Translations under genes and position numbers: made by a program | Notes under the pieces: model-generated | Told to the model about the DNA's origin: nothing | Databases searched by the model: none | The model's input: only the letters and a program-made list of their open reading frames with translations | Origin: Siphlonurus alternatus | Lineage: Eukaryota; Arthropoda; Insecta; Ephemeroptera; Siphlonuridae | Length of the DNA: 64,000 nucleotides | Reading direction: 5' to 3' | Assembly: GCA_949825025.1 (NCBI GenBank) | Contig: OX463781.1 | Coordinates: 43,207,469-43,271,468, forward strand | Shown here: positions 49,759-62,759 of the stretch, piece after piece | Position numbering within the stretch: the stretch's first letter is position 1 | Layout: the number at the start of each line of letters is the position of its first letter

Positions 49759-49824
49759 GTCACAGTAGTGCTTACACAAATGATTCATTCCAGTTTAATA
49801 TTCTGAAATTATTAATATGGTTTA

Positions 49825-50188
49825 AAGGAGAAGAACGGCTTCAGCTTTTATATTTTTAATATCTTATAAATAACATCAAACTCACTTGTGAACCAAAAAA
49901 ATAGTCACCACCCTCCGCCTTTCACCAGTTCAGCAGTTGAAATTCAAAAAGCGCGCCAAAGAAAATTAGGGCTTATGACGTCAAGATCAACGATTGGTTG
50001 CGCTTAACCTATCATGGCATTTGACGTCATAAGCCCCAATTTTCTTTAGCGTGCTTTTTGAATGTCAACCAACTGCCGAACTGGTGGAAGGTGGAGGGTG
50101 GTGATTATTTTTTTGGTGCACAAGTAAGTTTGACATTATTTATTTATAAAACATTAAAAATATAAAAGCTGAAGTGGTTCCCCTCCTT
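49825..50188. mobile_element. MITE family D, copy 2 (complete, TTAA-flanked)
   Basis: The outer arms AGGAGAAGAACGGCTTCAGC and GCTGAAGTGGTTCCCCTCC abut TTAA at each end. The arms continue through TTTTATATTTTTAATATC and the CACCAGTTCAGCAGTTGAAA core shared with copy 1. It is about 360 bp and lies 66 bp after family A copy 3. A TTAA-specific parent (piggyBac or Kolobok) is inferred. Confidence 0.8.
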
Positions 50189-51471
50189 AAATACAAGGAA
50201 TATAGAGGGCGAGGTGTGCTGCTTTCGGTTTAAGAGAAACAAAATTATCATCCGTTTCAAATTTATTGATCGTCAATGTACGTCACATAGCAGCCACAAC
50301 ACAATTATGATTATTTTCATCGTAATATTCTGAAAGTATTATGGTTTATTGTAAGGAAAGTTGACAGGAAAGTTGCCGTCCCCTGCAGGTGAGATGTTTT
50401 TAACCAAACCTGCAAGCTGGTCATGACAGCGCAAAAACCGTAGGCGTCATACAAATCAAGAGAGGAAATTTTAAATATTCTCTAATTAATAATATATGAT
50501 CAAATATCAGAGAAAAATGTAACATAGTGGTAAAAAAATGATAATGTGTTTATTTTATTCAATTGTATCAATCCATACCAATTATTTCAGCTTGAAAGAA
50601 CATAAAACAATTATTTAATTTCGTATCTAAAATTAAATGTACTTTGTAATTAACCTATAAAAAGTATAAAATTTTTGTTAAATTAAAAAAAAAATCTTTT
50701 TAACTAACTTTAATCATGGCTGGAAAGCCTGGAAAGCGTGGAAAGTCAAATTGATACAAGAGTAAGCGATCATAATATTATTATTATAAAATATATATAA
50801 ATTGTACTATTATGGTAATAGAATAAGCATAATTGTATCAATATTTCAATTTTTGTTCTAAAAATATACATTTTGTGTAAATTAAGCTATTATTAATAAA
50901 TATACTACATTATTTTTATTAATTTATTAAATAGATATTATATATAAATTATTTATTGAACACAAAGACAGTGTACAGTGTATAGTTTATAGTAAAACAA
51001 TACCCTAAATACTTATAGCTTTATTAAATATTTTTATTTTTTTCCATAAAATAACACATTATTTTGATTTAGTATATTATACATTTTCAGCTGACATACC
51101 AACAAAAAGCAAATAATATGAGTGGAGAATTTATCTAGCTATATTATTTATTGTAAGTAAGAATTTCGTTCTTATCATATTTTTAAAATATTAGCATCTA
51201 TTACTTTCTAAATAGTAATTTTACTTTATAAACATTTACTTTAAATTACAATAATTTTGAATATGTATCATAATGAAAGATAACAAGAATATATTATGTT
51301 AAGCTCATTACAGTATGTTAACTAAATGTATTAAAATACAGCCTGAAGCAGTAAGAAAGCTCTTGTGTGGACATGAGGAGAGAAGCTGTTCTAACAAGAT
51401 TACGCGGCATGCGAAGATTGCAAGTCTTGGGCCAGGTAATTCATAGAGACTACACACAGGTAGCTAGATTA
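50189..51471. other. AT-rich spacer
   Basis: There is a 12-codon ORF with GGAAAGC repeats at 50716-50754 and a donor-like CAG|GTGAGA at about 50391, neither supported as a gene. Confidence 0.4.
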
Positions 51472-51473
51472 TA

Positions 51474-51669
51474 CAGTCAAATTAATTTGACATTCACACC
51501 GGAAGTAGCCGGAAGTGATAGTTTTCTAGCCTTCCTGTTCACATTTAAAAATTGTCATTTTGACAAGGAAACTTGTTTAAAAAAATCTCAAAATTCGGAC
51601 ATGAACAAGAAGGTCAAATAGTACTCACTTCCGGCTACTTCCGGTGGGATTGTCAAAGTAATTTGGCTG
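51474..51669. mobile_element. MITE family F, copy 2 (TA-flanked)
   Basis: CAGTCAAATTAATTTGACAT at the left and GTCAAAGTAATTTGGCTG at the right, between TA dinucleotides, with inner ACCGGAAGTAGCCGGAAGTG and its inverse. The best preserved copy. Confidence 0.8.
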
Positions 51670-51671
51670 TA

Positions 51672-52684
51672 GCGTGAGCTTGATCAAGAAAAACATGATT
51701 TATTGTCTTTTATACTGTAGAAAAAAATTAATATCCATCATGTTATTAATACTAAATGTTGTTTTTTCAGAATAAATTTTAAATTTTTGAAAATAGGTTT
51801 ATTTCAATACATAAAATGTAATTCGTAATTGACTATAAAAAACTAACGTTTATAATATTGCAAAAGGGAGGTATTCGTTAAACAAATTAATGGCAATTAT
51901 AGATTTTAGCATGTAAATATTTAGCAATAAATTTGATATCAATTTCCATTAATAAAGAGATATTACGTTATCTAAAATTTTTAATTTTGAAAAAAAAATT
52001 TAAGCTAAAAAAATTATACGTTAAGACTTTTTGTAAAAAACCCTTATAGATATTAAAAACCTAACCATGTATGCAGAATCAATTTAATCCAAATTTTAAA
52101 TTAAGTTTTTTTTTTTTGTGTAAAAGGAAGGAGAGTAAATGTCCATTCAAAAAAGACTTAAAATTTCCTCATGGACTTATTTATGAACTTTCCTAACATA
52201 TAAATGATATAAATTTTCGAGTATATATTATATATTATGTTTACCAAAAAGTCCAAAAATATGATAAATAAAAATATGTTGTTGAAGTTTCCTGTTAAAA
52301 AGCTTTGTTATTCTTAAGAAATAGAATTTATATTTTTTTAAAAGAAGAAAAATAAACACGCAGTAAGAATATTAAATTGCATGTTAAATTATTTTTCATA
52401 GTGACGTGTAATATTTCTAGAAATTTTGTTGATATGGTAAAATTAAGTGAGTAAAATTTCATCATCATACACATATAATTTAAAGTCTACGTTATTATAA
52501 TATGTTTATGCTTTTATATCCTGCGTATGTACTGTATACGTAAATATATATTTTGTTGTATAATAATAAAAGATGCTAAACATTTACACGGTGTGGAGTT
52601 GAATGAAACACGTTCATTTTATAATATTTTCTGTTGGATGAGAATTTTAATAAGCTTGGAAACAAAATAAAATGTTCAACTAAT

Positions 52685-52685
<1 letters not shown>
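51672..52685. other. AT-rich, nothing recognised
   Basis: No supportable feature. Confidence 0.45.
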
Positions 52686-52735
<50 letters not shown>

Positions 52736-52757
52736 CTCTCTCTCTCGCTCTCTCTCT
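52686..52757. repeat. (CT)n microsatellite with CG interruptions
   Basis: About 36 units, broken by GCTC variants near 52733 and 52747. Confidence 0.95.
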
Positions 52758-53126
52758 GTTATTCCCCATGGAATCCACCATTGTATAATTAGCATTGGAG
52801 TTGAGTTGTACCTCATCATGTTAATGTCTTGGTGAAAAATGTGCATAAAAAGAAAGTTAGAAAATTTAACTTTTTATAAATAATATCATCATGTATACTG
52901 TATATAATAACCGTGTTCATTTATATAATAGAATTTTCTGAAATAATTGCCATGTAGGTCAGAAAAAAATTTATAAACTTTTTTTTTTTGTGAAATTAAA
53001 GATTAAATAATTGACATGCATCACCATTTGATTTTGAAAGTATACATTAGTTGAAAGGAAATATTAACAGGAAAGAAGACCACAGGTGGGACGGTTTTGT
53101 ACGCCAAGTGTTACAAATCTTTGATC

Positions 53127-53542
53127 TAAGGGCATTGGGTGTAGCACCGGTAGTTGGCAACACTGACGTATCTTCACCATGTTAATTTTTTATCATTGCT
53201 CCTCGGAGTAATTTTTATGCTAGAGCTAAGCTGATTGCTGTAGTATCAAAATAATTAGTAGCCCAAGTGCACAATTTGGCTAAATAAAGCCTGATTTAAA
53301 GAAAAGTATTTTTTAGTAATTTTTTAAATTTACATGCATTTTTCTAAAATATAAAAAAAATACTTTTCTTTAAATCAGGCTTTATTTAGCCAAATTGTGC
53401 ACTTGGGCTACTAATTATCTTGATACTACAGCAATCAGCTTAGCTCTAGCATAAAAATTAATCCGAGGAGCAATGATCAAAAATTAACATGGTGAAGATA
53501 CGTCAGTGTTGCCAACTACCGGTGCTACACCCAATGCCCTTA
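53127..53542. mobile_element. MITE G, near-perfect 416-bp foldback
   Basis: Arms of about 175 bp begin TAAGGGCATTGGGTGTAGCA and end inversely TGCTACACCCAATGCCCTTA. The inner arms include GGTAGTTGGCAACACTGACG, CTAGAGCTAAGCTGATTGCT and AAATAAAGCCTGATTTAAAG. The loop is about 60 bp of AT-rich DNA. Arm identity is very high with scattered single-base changes. No TSD resolved. Confidence 0.85.
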
Positions 53543-53600
53543 CGTCTCTGCATGTAACGAAGTACAATATTACAAATTCCTTCAATATTGTTTATATATT

Positions 53601-53882
53601 GGGCGTGATTCATGAAGTAGTTAGCCAGGTTTCTAACCATGTTTAGCTTAACCACGTTTAACTATACCTGTTTTACGTGTTAAACCACCTAGTTAAACGT
53701 GGTTAAGCTAAACGTGGCTAGAAACCTGGGGGGTCTTCAAATAACACCACTTAACCTAAACTTAACCTAAGACTGTCTTAGCGCAACAATAAAGAATACG
53801 CTAAGACTGTCTTAATTTTAGGATTGTTGTAATTTGTGTTATTTGAAGGCCCCCCTGACTAACTACTTCATGAATCGCACCC
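53601..53882. mobile_element. MITE H with two internal hairpins, 3-bp ATT duplication
   Basis: Terminal repeats GGGCGTGATTCATGAAGTAG and CTACTTCATGAATCGCACCC, flanked by ATT on both sides. Inside are two separate stem-loops: one from CCAGGTTTCTAACCATGTTT to AAACGTGGCTAGAAACCTGG, the other from CTTCAAATAACACC to GTGTTATTTGAAG with AAGACTGTCTTA repeats. The GGG ends and 3-bp duplication fit PIF/Harbinger by inference. It starts 58 bp after MITE G. Confidence 0.8.
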
Positions 53883-54030
53883 ATTATATCTTTTTTAATA
53901 TAATTATATAATATATTGAACGAAAATGTTGTATAAACGGTACCTCTGTTTAAATTATAATATACACGCAGTCTCACGGTGGACTGATGAAACTCTAATG
54001 TTTACACTTAGGTAGATCTCTTGCACAATT

Positions 54031-54230
54031 NNNNNNNNNNNNNNNNNNNNNNNNNNNNNNNNNNNNNNNNNNNNNNNNNNNNNNNNNNNNNNNNNNNNNN
54101 NNNNNNNNNNNNNNNNNNNNNNNNNNNNNNNNNNNNNNNNNNNNNNNNNNNNNNNNNNNNNNNNNNNNNNNNNNNNNNNNNNNNNNNNNNNNNNNNNNNN
54201 NNNNNNNNNNNNNNNNNNNNNNNNNNNNNN
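54031..54230. other. Assembly gap (200 N)
   Basis: Exactly 200 N, which looks like a fixed-size scaffold placeholder, so the true distance is unknown. ORFs drawn through it are meaningless. Confidence 0.98.
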
Positions 54231-55388
54231 CCATTCACGAACTATATAATATATTATAAATTATTAAAGAAATATGACGTTGGTTAACTTGATATGCAGT
54301 TTTCACTGATGCAAACTGAGATTATAATGTCTAATAATTTCAAAATTCTCTTTTTCAATTTACATTATTGCTCGTTATAACATAGTTTTACTTGTAAAGA
54401 TCACCTTTATTGACATTAGAAAAGTAGATTTTCAAACTAGAGAACACAATTTTATTTATTACTTTAATGTGTGTTGATTAACACGATTACATAGCTCTCA
54501 TCATCCTTTATCCTTTGAATATAGACTGCGGTGGTGAGGCAAAGATGTTACTTTTCGAGTCTTTTTACTTCCATGTATAAAACACTCTTTGGCTCAGTGA
54601 TTGCAAATGAGTTTGTGCTACAAAATACCATCACTTTGTCATTAATAATATACGTCACATTATAGGAAACTTAGTAGAGGAGATTTATTAAAACTTTGTG
54701 CTAAGTTAGCACTTATTGTGTTATATATAATTCTAAAAGCCGGTCATCAAGAGATAATTTGATTATTTCCTGTCAATGAATCGTGTGAACTAATACAATG
54801 TTTGTTTATACAATGGTATAATAAAACCATCCAATCATCACATTTTCTAATCGCTCTCTCACGCTACGTAAATTGCTCTTTAAATTGACGATGTGCTAAT
54901 GCAACCTTTCTGCTCTCTATATCGTTTATAGACTACGCGTGAATTAAATTGTTAAAGAGAGTGAAAATGATTGATGATTAATAAATTACTAATGGTTATG
55001 ATCACTTTATTAAACCCATAAAATCATTGTGTGTGTTTTAGGTTTATTATAACCATGCCCAGTTGATTAAAATGATGAATTATTGTTTTTAATTAATTAT
55101 ATATATTTTTTTTTTAATTTCGTGAAAATTTACTATTTTTAAAATATATATTTTTATTATAATTAATACATTTTATTATATAATAAAATAAAAATTGAAA
55201 TTTTAATTTCTTTTATTAGTAAGGTATTGTTTAATATTTATTTCATACCTTTTACTAAACGTTGTTGTCTTATTTAAAAATATATTATATTCATGGAATG
55301 AGACAAAGAAGGGAAAATGTTCAAGGATGAATCTCAGTAGATTGATATCTCGCAATCGTAGAGCCTGGATGCAACAACACTTGCAGGG
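54231..55388. other. AT-rich, nothing recognised
   Basis: No supportable feature. Confidence 0.45.
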
Positions 55389-55735
55389 AACTTACAATTA
55401 GAACTCCCTATCAAAACAATAATAATTACACCCGCACAATGTAGATTAAAAATATATAATAAGGGACCTTATTCTATGTCAATTAGATTGTATAACAAGC
55501 TTCCATTTTGTGTATAAAACTTATACCTCAGTATAGTGATTTTAAAAGCGTAAAGGTATTATTGTTGAAGAATTGTTTTTATAATGTACCAGCCTATGTT
55601 ACGTTTAGTTTTTAAGTTTATGTATTTTTTGACGTGTCTTACCATCTCATGCAGAGTGCTTTCATCATGATTGTGTTTGTATGTTTTAAAAATTACCAAT
55701 AAAAGAATTTAATTGAATTTACTTGAATAGGTGGC
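55389..55735 (+). pseudogene. LINE 3' end (C-terminus plus UTR)
   Basis: Two frames carry pieces of the same C-terminal pattern as the LINE at 32346/39554. The first reads NLQLELPIKTIIITPAQCRL and then NKGPYSMSIRLYNKLP. After a stop and frameshift the second reads SDFKSVKVLLLKNCFYNVPA and ends at a TAA at 55612-55614. A 3' UTR with AATAAAAG at about 55700 and TTGAATT-like tail repeats follows. It is a heavily 5'-truncated, frameshifted copy. Confidence 0.65.
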
Positions 55736-56678
55736 ATACAAATTTTGAAGTGAATCTGTCTCATCAGTTATGTGAAAACTGAGGTAGAAGTTTAACCTTA
55801 AGGACGAAAACCGGAAATGGAGTGTTGAAAAAAAAAAATGCAAGACCGAATTTGCTGAAACCATAAGCGATTAAGTTTTAGAATATTCTCGATTTTTTAA
55901 AAATTATTTCACTTGATTCGTTTGCAGGGAAATAATATTCTTTGACTCCAGCAGTAACTGAGATTAATTGTTAAATAAAATTATAAAATATTAGCAATTT
56001 ATGTCACAGAAAATTAAATATAATAAAAACACATAATCAAAATTGTATAAATTAATATTTGCAATAATGTTGTCTTCGTTCTAAATTTCCTTGAATAATT
56101 ATCCACAACTTCATTTACACATATTATCAAAGTAAATCTATTCAAAATAAATATGTTTTTTTTTTTTTACCATTTGCTGTATGGAAGTAAATAAACTACA
56201 ACATAATACATTAAGTGTATTTTCTATAAGATGTTATATAATTATATAGATGTGATGCTCTATATACGCATGCTGCTGCTTCTGCCTTTTCATCAACGGT
56301 TCTGTAATATATTATATAAATTCCCTAAGGGCAATATAGTAGAACACCTTGCTTTGGTTTTCCTTTGCTTCTCTTTGGCATTTGCTTGGTATATACTTTG
56401 TTAACATTTAGATAACGTCTAATTTCAATGCTAAAAATATAGTATACTAGGCCTTATGGTATGAGGATAGTAAGAAGTGTATTTTAACGCTTTTGGTCAC
56501 TTGAGCCTTCATATACTCAAAGCTTAGAATGCAGCAAGCAGCAGCAGCAGCAGGTAAATCAAATAGCAGCAATCCCACCCAATGTAATTAGGTCCCCTTC
56601 GTTTGCTTCTGTGTGTCTACCTTAACACCAAGATAAATAAACTATCCAGGTACTACTAACGTGATCATTACATTAATA
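55736..56678. other. AT-rich spacer with (AGC)n
   Basis: GCAGCAAGCAGCAGCAGCAG at 56533-56553 is followed by a donor-like GTAAAT. An inverse TGCTGCTGCTTCTGCC lies at 56270. No gene recognised. Confidence 0.4.
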
Positions 56679-56680
56679 TA

Positions 56681-56898
56681 CAGTTTAACATTTTTAAAAT
56701 TACCACCGGAAGTAACCGGAAATAGAAAGATTTTGACTTAACATGAAATCTGTAATATTTTACAGATACGTTGGAATTCCTAATATATAAATCTTTTTAT
56801 TCTCTGTGCAAACTTACAGGTTTTAAACTAAATAGAAAATCAAGAAAAATTCTCACTTCCAAAAGCACCCTCTGTGGCAATCTTCAAGTTATAAACTG
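56681..56898. mobile_element. MITE family F, copy 3 (diverged, TA-flanked)
   Basis: CAGTTTAACA at the left and TTATAAACTG at the right, between TA dinucleotides, with inner ACCGGAAGTAACCGGAAATA and a worn CTCACTTCC partner. Confidence 0.6.
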
Positions 56899-56998
56899 TA
56901 CATCAATTATGATAACTTCTAATAATTTTCCTGCTGGAAATTTTTAAGCATTTTTTTTTAGCATAATCAAATGTTATTAGAAATGAGCTCTTAGCAAA

Positions 56999-57002
<4 letters not shown>

Positions 57003-57062
<60 letters not shown>
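57003..57062. repeat. (TA)n microsatellite
   Basis: About 30 TA units. 57063-58104 is AT-rich with nothing recognised. Confidence 0.95.
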
Positions 57063-57066
<4 letters not shown>

Positions 57067-58104
57067 TTTTTTGTGTGTTTAGTGTATCCAACCACCACAA
57101 TATAGTAGAATATAATAATATATAAAAAAATTAACAAAACAATAATTTACCTCCATTTATTTTATCAAGAGCTGATAATATACAAGACATTGAATTTTCT
57201 TTCGCAGTATGTCGTATGAAAATAAAGGAACACATTTTTAATTTATACAAGATTTGTTCTGTGCTGTATACCTTCTTAAAAATACGAGAATAAGACAATA
57301 TAATATATCATTTATATATAAGAGCATCGCTTATAATTATGATTCTACAATAAAATTTAAACACTATAAATTTTTTTCAATAAAAAATAGGTGTATGAAA
57401 GTAAAAGAGAGATATGAATGTCATAGTGTCCTTACTTTTTTCATCCCACAGTAAAATGTAACGTATAAGAGTATAATAAAATTATATTATTTTCATAACA
57501 GAAAATAAATTATTATAATAATTAAGCAAATGCAAACTTGAACGAGTGTAATTTTAATTACTGTGATTTATGCTTGAATTTAATTACACTTTTTTTATCA
57601 CTATTTTTAAGTACTTCATGCAGTGTTTCACTTTTTTTTTAATTATCTTCGAATCTCTGGTATACTTGTAGGTATGTAACCAACTGCACATCTAACAAGT
57701 TAGACTTACTTACTTTGTAGTACTTACAGTTAGTGTATCATGCACACTATATAAAGTGCATATGTAAAGTGCAGCAAAAGTTACATCTCACAATTATTTA
57801 ATTATGTACGTGCACACCCGTGAGTCAAGTAATGTTACAAAGCTGCAAAATGAGCATTAAACCATGAATTCTGTGACATGTTAATACTATAAGTGTGAGA
57901 GATTTTAGAAATTGTGCATTGAAAATAAATGTAATTCACGGAAATATTGATGTTTAATATAATATTTTATGCAACCTTTTTTTATGTCTAACTGTGTATA
58001 AGTAATTGAAGTGATTTTTTTTAACTCTAAAATAAATCCATTTGCTTGTATTTTTGAAATAAAATATCATGATTGTATCCTGGTTTGTAGAAACTTACAT
58101 ACTA

Positions 58105-58470
58105 GAAGTGTGGCGCAGTGCGCTTGAATGTGTCTCGTCAGATCACCGAAGTCAAGCAACACCGAGCGTGGTTAGTAGTTGGATAGGTATATAACCATTT
58201 TAAACAAAAACACGTTCCCCACGCAGGGGTAAATCATTGCGCTTTTCCAATATGTGTTCCCCCTGGCTGTGGACTGCCGGTTCATTAACAAAAGCTGTAG
58301 TGTCCATCCTGGCTGAGGTTTTCACGTTTTCCTTAGTCACAGGCAAATGCCGGGATAGATTGCAAAGCCATGACAGCCCCCTGTTCTGGAAGAGCCCGCG
58401 CAATGCTCAAATTAGGGTTTCGAAAGGTTCGTGGTTGCAAAATTAGTGGTAAGTAGAAGTACCCTATTAG
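58105..58470 (+). mobile_element. 5S rRNA-derived SINE, copy 2
   Basis: The head GATCACCGAAGTCAAGCAAC, GAGCGTGGTTAGTAGTTGGA and TAGG is closer to 5S rRNA than copy 1. It is followed by CCATTTTAAACAAAAACACG, CATTGCGCTTTTCC, CCTGGCTGAGGTTTTCACG and CACAGGCAAATGCCGGGAT. The two small ORFs across it are artefacts. Probably an inactive copy. Confidence 0.8.
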
Positions 58471-59340
58471 GGTTTGATTAAACAAATTATATTGCGAGGA
58501 CTATTATAAAAAATAATAACAAAAAATCTTAATTTAATGAACATTTACAGTATTTGAATAAAATAACAACATAAAATACCTTATAGAATTCATTATTTGT
58601 CATATATATTCATTACAAAGATCACCTTTGACTCACCCTATAATTGCTAATTATCTTGGGAATTTAATACCTGGCTGTAAGTTTGGTGTGGCGCCTCGAG
58701 GTGCAATATGATAAGTGGGCACGTAGCTTACAAGTCACAACATGTTTGATACCTTTGTGTGGGCTTCTCCAGATGTGTCTTCTTTCAAAGTTAAGATCTT
58801 GAACTCAGCAATGTATCATTACCAACAAACTTTTGTTATAAATGTTTACCATCGCAAAACAACGACGCAAAATCTATATATATGTATCAAAAACAGTTGG
58901 TAATTAATTAAAATAATTACGTTATATTATTAGGTAGTATTATATACAGTATATAATATGATATATCAAATTATATAATATATGTTTTTTTAATGTAATT
59001 ATAGGAACTTGAATTTCTACCTTCTTCTCTTTTAATAATTACACTATTTACTATTTAATTGATGGTTTCAAGAACCAAAACCACAATAGTAAGTAAAAAC
59101 AACAATAATAAAAAACAATGTACACAAAATAATTTAATATAATAAAAGCTTAGTCACTCACCACAAGATAGATATAACAATTTTAATGGGGAATTCTCTT
59201 ACAACTCAAATTTTAATTTAACTACTATATTATGATAGGGTACATATTAACAATAAGTTTGATTTAAGTTTCAACTTTTTTAACTCAAATTTGGGGACTC
59301 TGAAGGGATTATTAGAATAGGGGCAAAGTATGCAACCCGC
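58471..59340. other. AT-rich spacer with a GC-richer patch at 58670-58830
   Basis: The patch (GTGGCGCCTCGAGGTGC, then GGGCTTCTCCAGATGTG) has no recognised match. Confidence 0.35.
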
Positions 59341-59594
59341 GCGCAAACCTGAAAATTGTGACGTAGAAACTCCCTAGTTAACACACAACAACTGCCTGAT
59401 ATCATAGTTTGAGCGTCAAGGAGTCATTGGCTATAAATTTTAGTAACACGATCGAAATCAGCAGGTTTTTATTCCCTAGTATCAATAGTTTTTTTTCTAA
59501 TATCATTTTACTTTAAGAGTGATAATCGAAAATATAAATTTATTGCCGGAAAATTTCGCCTGCTAGGCAGTTTCTACGTCACGTTTTGGCGCTA
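59341..59594. mobile_element. MITE M (single copy)
   Basis: Inverted ends GCGCAAACCTGAAAATTGTG with ACGTAGAAACTCCCTAG at the left, and CTAGGCAGTTTCTACGTCAC with GTTTTGGCGC at the right. It is about 254 bp, and the interior is AT-rich. Confidence 0.6.
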
Positions 59595-59989
59595 AATTCA
59601 AAAGGAGGAAGATTTTTAAAAAATTCCCATGCCTCCAATTTTGAAAATTGAAACTTTTTTGTTTTAAGACATTTAGTTTCAAGGCATAGAGCATCTGAAA
59701 AAAAAATTAAAATAAATGTAGGAGAATTCCCCATTTGGCAAATGTTGGTAAAGAATATAAAATAAAGACGTCTCATACAAAAGGAAAGTAAGGGTATAGG
59801 TTTAGATAGTGTTATATTTGACGGATGATTTTGAAATAAAGTTCCACAGAAATGTTATCACTTTTATCAGCAATAGAGGATTCAAGTGTTCACCGGCGGG
59901 AAAATTTTCTTTATAAGCCTCCGTGTTAGAAAATTTAATTTTTTTTTCAGTAACTATTAAAGATAGTAATTTGAAAACTTAAAAACATC

Positions 59990-60165
59990 ACCAATTAACT
60001 CCCCCTTCCCCATTTAGAAGACTTCTGATAATGAATCAAGAGCTTATTTACACCAAACAAATTTCTTTAATGCTAAAAAATCAATTTCGAGTTATTTTAT
60101 ACATAGGTTTGTATAGGACGGTGGGAACACCGCAAAATCAGCTGACTTGAAACCTCCATTCTCAA
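59990..60165 (+). mobile_element. Family O copy
   Basis: TACATAGGTTTGTATAGGAC, GGTGGGAACACCGCAAAATC and AGCTGACTTGAAACCTCC, preceded by a body matching 16796-16965 inversely. Confidence 0.55.
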
Positions 60166-60738
60166 ATATATAGCTCACTATTAAAAGAATGTCATTAACG
60201 AGTTTGAATTCTTTTTTTAATAATATGTGTATCTTTAATTCTGTATTTTTAATTCTCCAGTTTTGATAACGTTACTAGAAACTTTGAAACGTCGGAAATG
60301 TTAATAAAGTGCTTTTTTTTTACATACTTTTTTGAAATACATTCAAATCTATATTTAAGAATATTTTTATTAAACTTAAATTCAGGTTTATTTAATATTA
60401 AACAACTTTGATAACTTCCAATTAAAAGCATTAAAGTTTATTTTGCAAATAAACAACATGAAAGGTGCTCCATTTTATGGTCTAACTTCCCACACGTTTC
60501 TATATAGGATGTAGTTTTAGTATTGGAGGAAGGGAGAGCATGCATGATCCAATCTCTGCAGAGCCATTTAAATGTAACAGGAAATCGTGCAGAAAAATGC
60601 ATTTTGCATAATATAAGCTTAGTACTATAAATGCAATTGAAGTGAGAGAAAATGTGCAACTTAAATAAACTAAATTCAACATTGTATTGTGTGCTAGCTG
60701 CATCGGAATTGGCTTGCGGCTAGCATGGTGGCGAACAA

Positions 60739-60742
<4 letters not shown>

Positions 60743-60832
<90 letters not shown>
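60743..60832. repeat. Long (CT)n microsatellite
   Basis: About 45 CT units. 60166-60742 and 60833-61461 show nothing else. Confidence 0.95.
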
Positions 60833-60837
<5 letters not shown>

Positions 60838-61461
60838 CATTGCCATGCACAGGCTTATGTAAACCTTTATCTTTTACGTGCTGCCGTCACAATTGTTTGT
60901 TCTACAAGTCGAGTGATAATAATACTTTAACAACAATGACAACACAACAATGCTTACTTTACTTCATTTACTTTTAATAATAATAATTAAAAGTTACTAT
61001 AAATTTTTAAGAACAGTAATATTTATGCATGATAACAAACATAATTCATAATTATTTTGTTGGTTGCTATTTCACTAGACATTATGATTATACTTTCATT
61101 ATGACAAACAATGGTGTTTATACCCAGACTATAAATATTTATAATTTGAAACATGAAACTACTTGCATGCTAAGTCCTCCATGGGTGCCACTATTGTATC
61201 TGTACAACCAAAAACTATCATAAAGTTTTTTGAGACAACATTTCAAATCAAATAATCAACAATGTGAACAATGTATATATTAGATAATTTTAGTACAGTA
61301 TGTCCTTATATAGAAAAGGAATCATAATATTTAACGAATAGCAATGTTATGATGCTTAATGGTCTCATTATATATTATATTCTAGAATGTTTTAATGTAT
61401 AAAACTTATTATCTTGTATTTTTTATGTATTGTTGCTTTATCTCGTCTCAAATAATTTTTT

Positions 61462-61958
<497 letters not shown>

Positions 61959-62759
61959 ATCTATGCAATGTATACTTTTGTTGTATATAGACTTAAAAAG
62001 TAATATAATATAATTACGGTATAATTTATGATTAGGCTATAAATTATAGTTTAAATATTTAAAAACCTATTCAGTAGTTATATTTTCCTTCAATATAATT
62101 TGCACCAAATAAAATGTAACAATACTAATAACACTAATTTATTTTATTACCTATTGTTTCAATACTCCCTAGTTGAAAAATTATGACTTCAACTCATTCT
62201 TTTCACGTCTAAACCTAATCTTTATACCTCTAAAACACATTTTATTTCCTCTTCACTAAAAGTGAAGATTAAACAGAGACAATATTTCTAACATTTCATG
62301 CTCAAGAAGAGGAATAAGATGTAATCTCATCTTTTCCCCTCTTTTTTTTTCTCTAAAATGGTGCAAAATAGGAGGTCAAAAGACGAAAGGAGAACTAATA
62401 AATCATATAATAGCGAAGAAAAGATGAAATTTATTTCAACTCGGGCTAATTGTTTGTATTTGTGCACTTTGCAAACTGTATATAATTATATTTATAATGT
62501 ATTTTTTTCTTGTTACTTTTAAAATATTTTTAAAAAAAATACGTAATACTAAAATATCCTTTTTCTACTATTACCAACTACTGTAGCAGTAATATTGAAT
62601 ACATTGAAAGTATTCATGAATACGTAAAACGTAATAACATATAGAAGTTACAAAACAATATATTGTCGCGTCTAGGGTAGAGCGACAATATTCTTATAAG
62701 GAATCTTCAGACAGTATAAAAAAAAAAACTCAATTAACATAAAATACTTTGCTAATAAT
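61959..62759. other. AT-rich, nothing recognised
   Basis: No supportable feature. Confidence 0.45.

Noticed and set aside
50716..50754. 12-codon ORF MAGKPGKRGKSN
   Set aside because: Too short and explained by a GGAAAGC mini-repeat, with no splice donor.
53995..54287. ORFs through the N gap
   Set aside because: They consist of unknown residues across the assembly gap.
58200..58446. ORFs over the 5S-derived SINE
   Set aside because: No homology and fully explained by the SINE.
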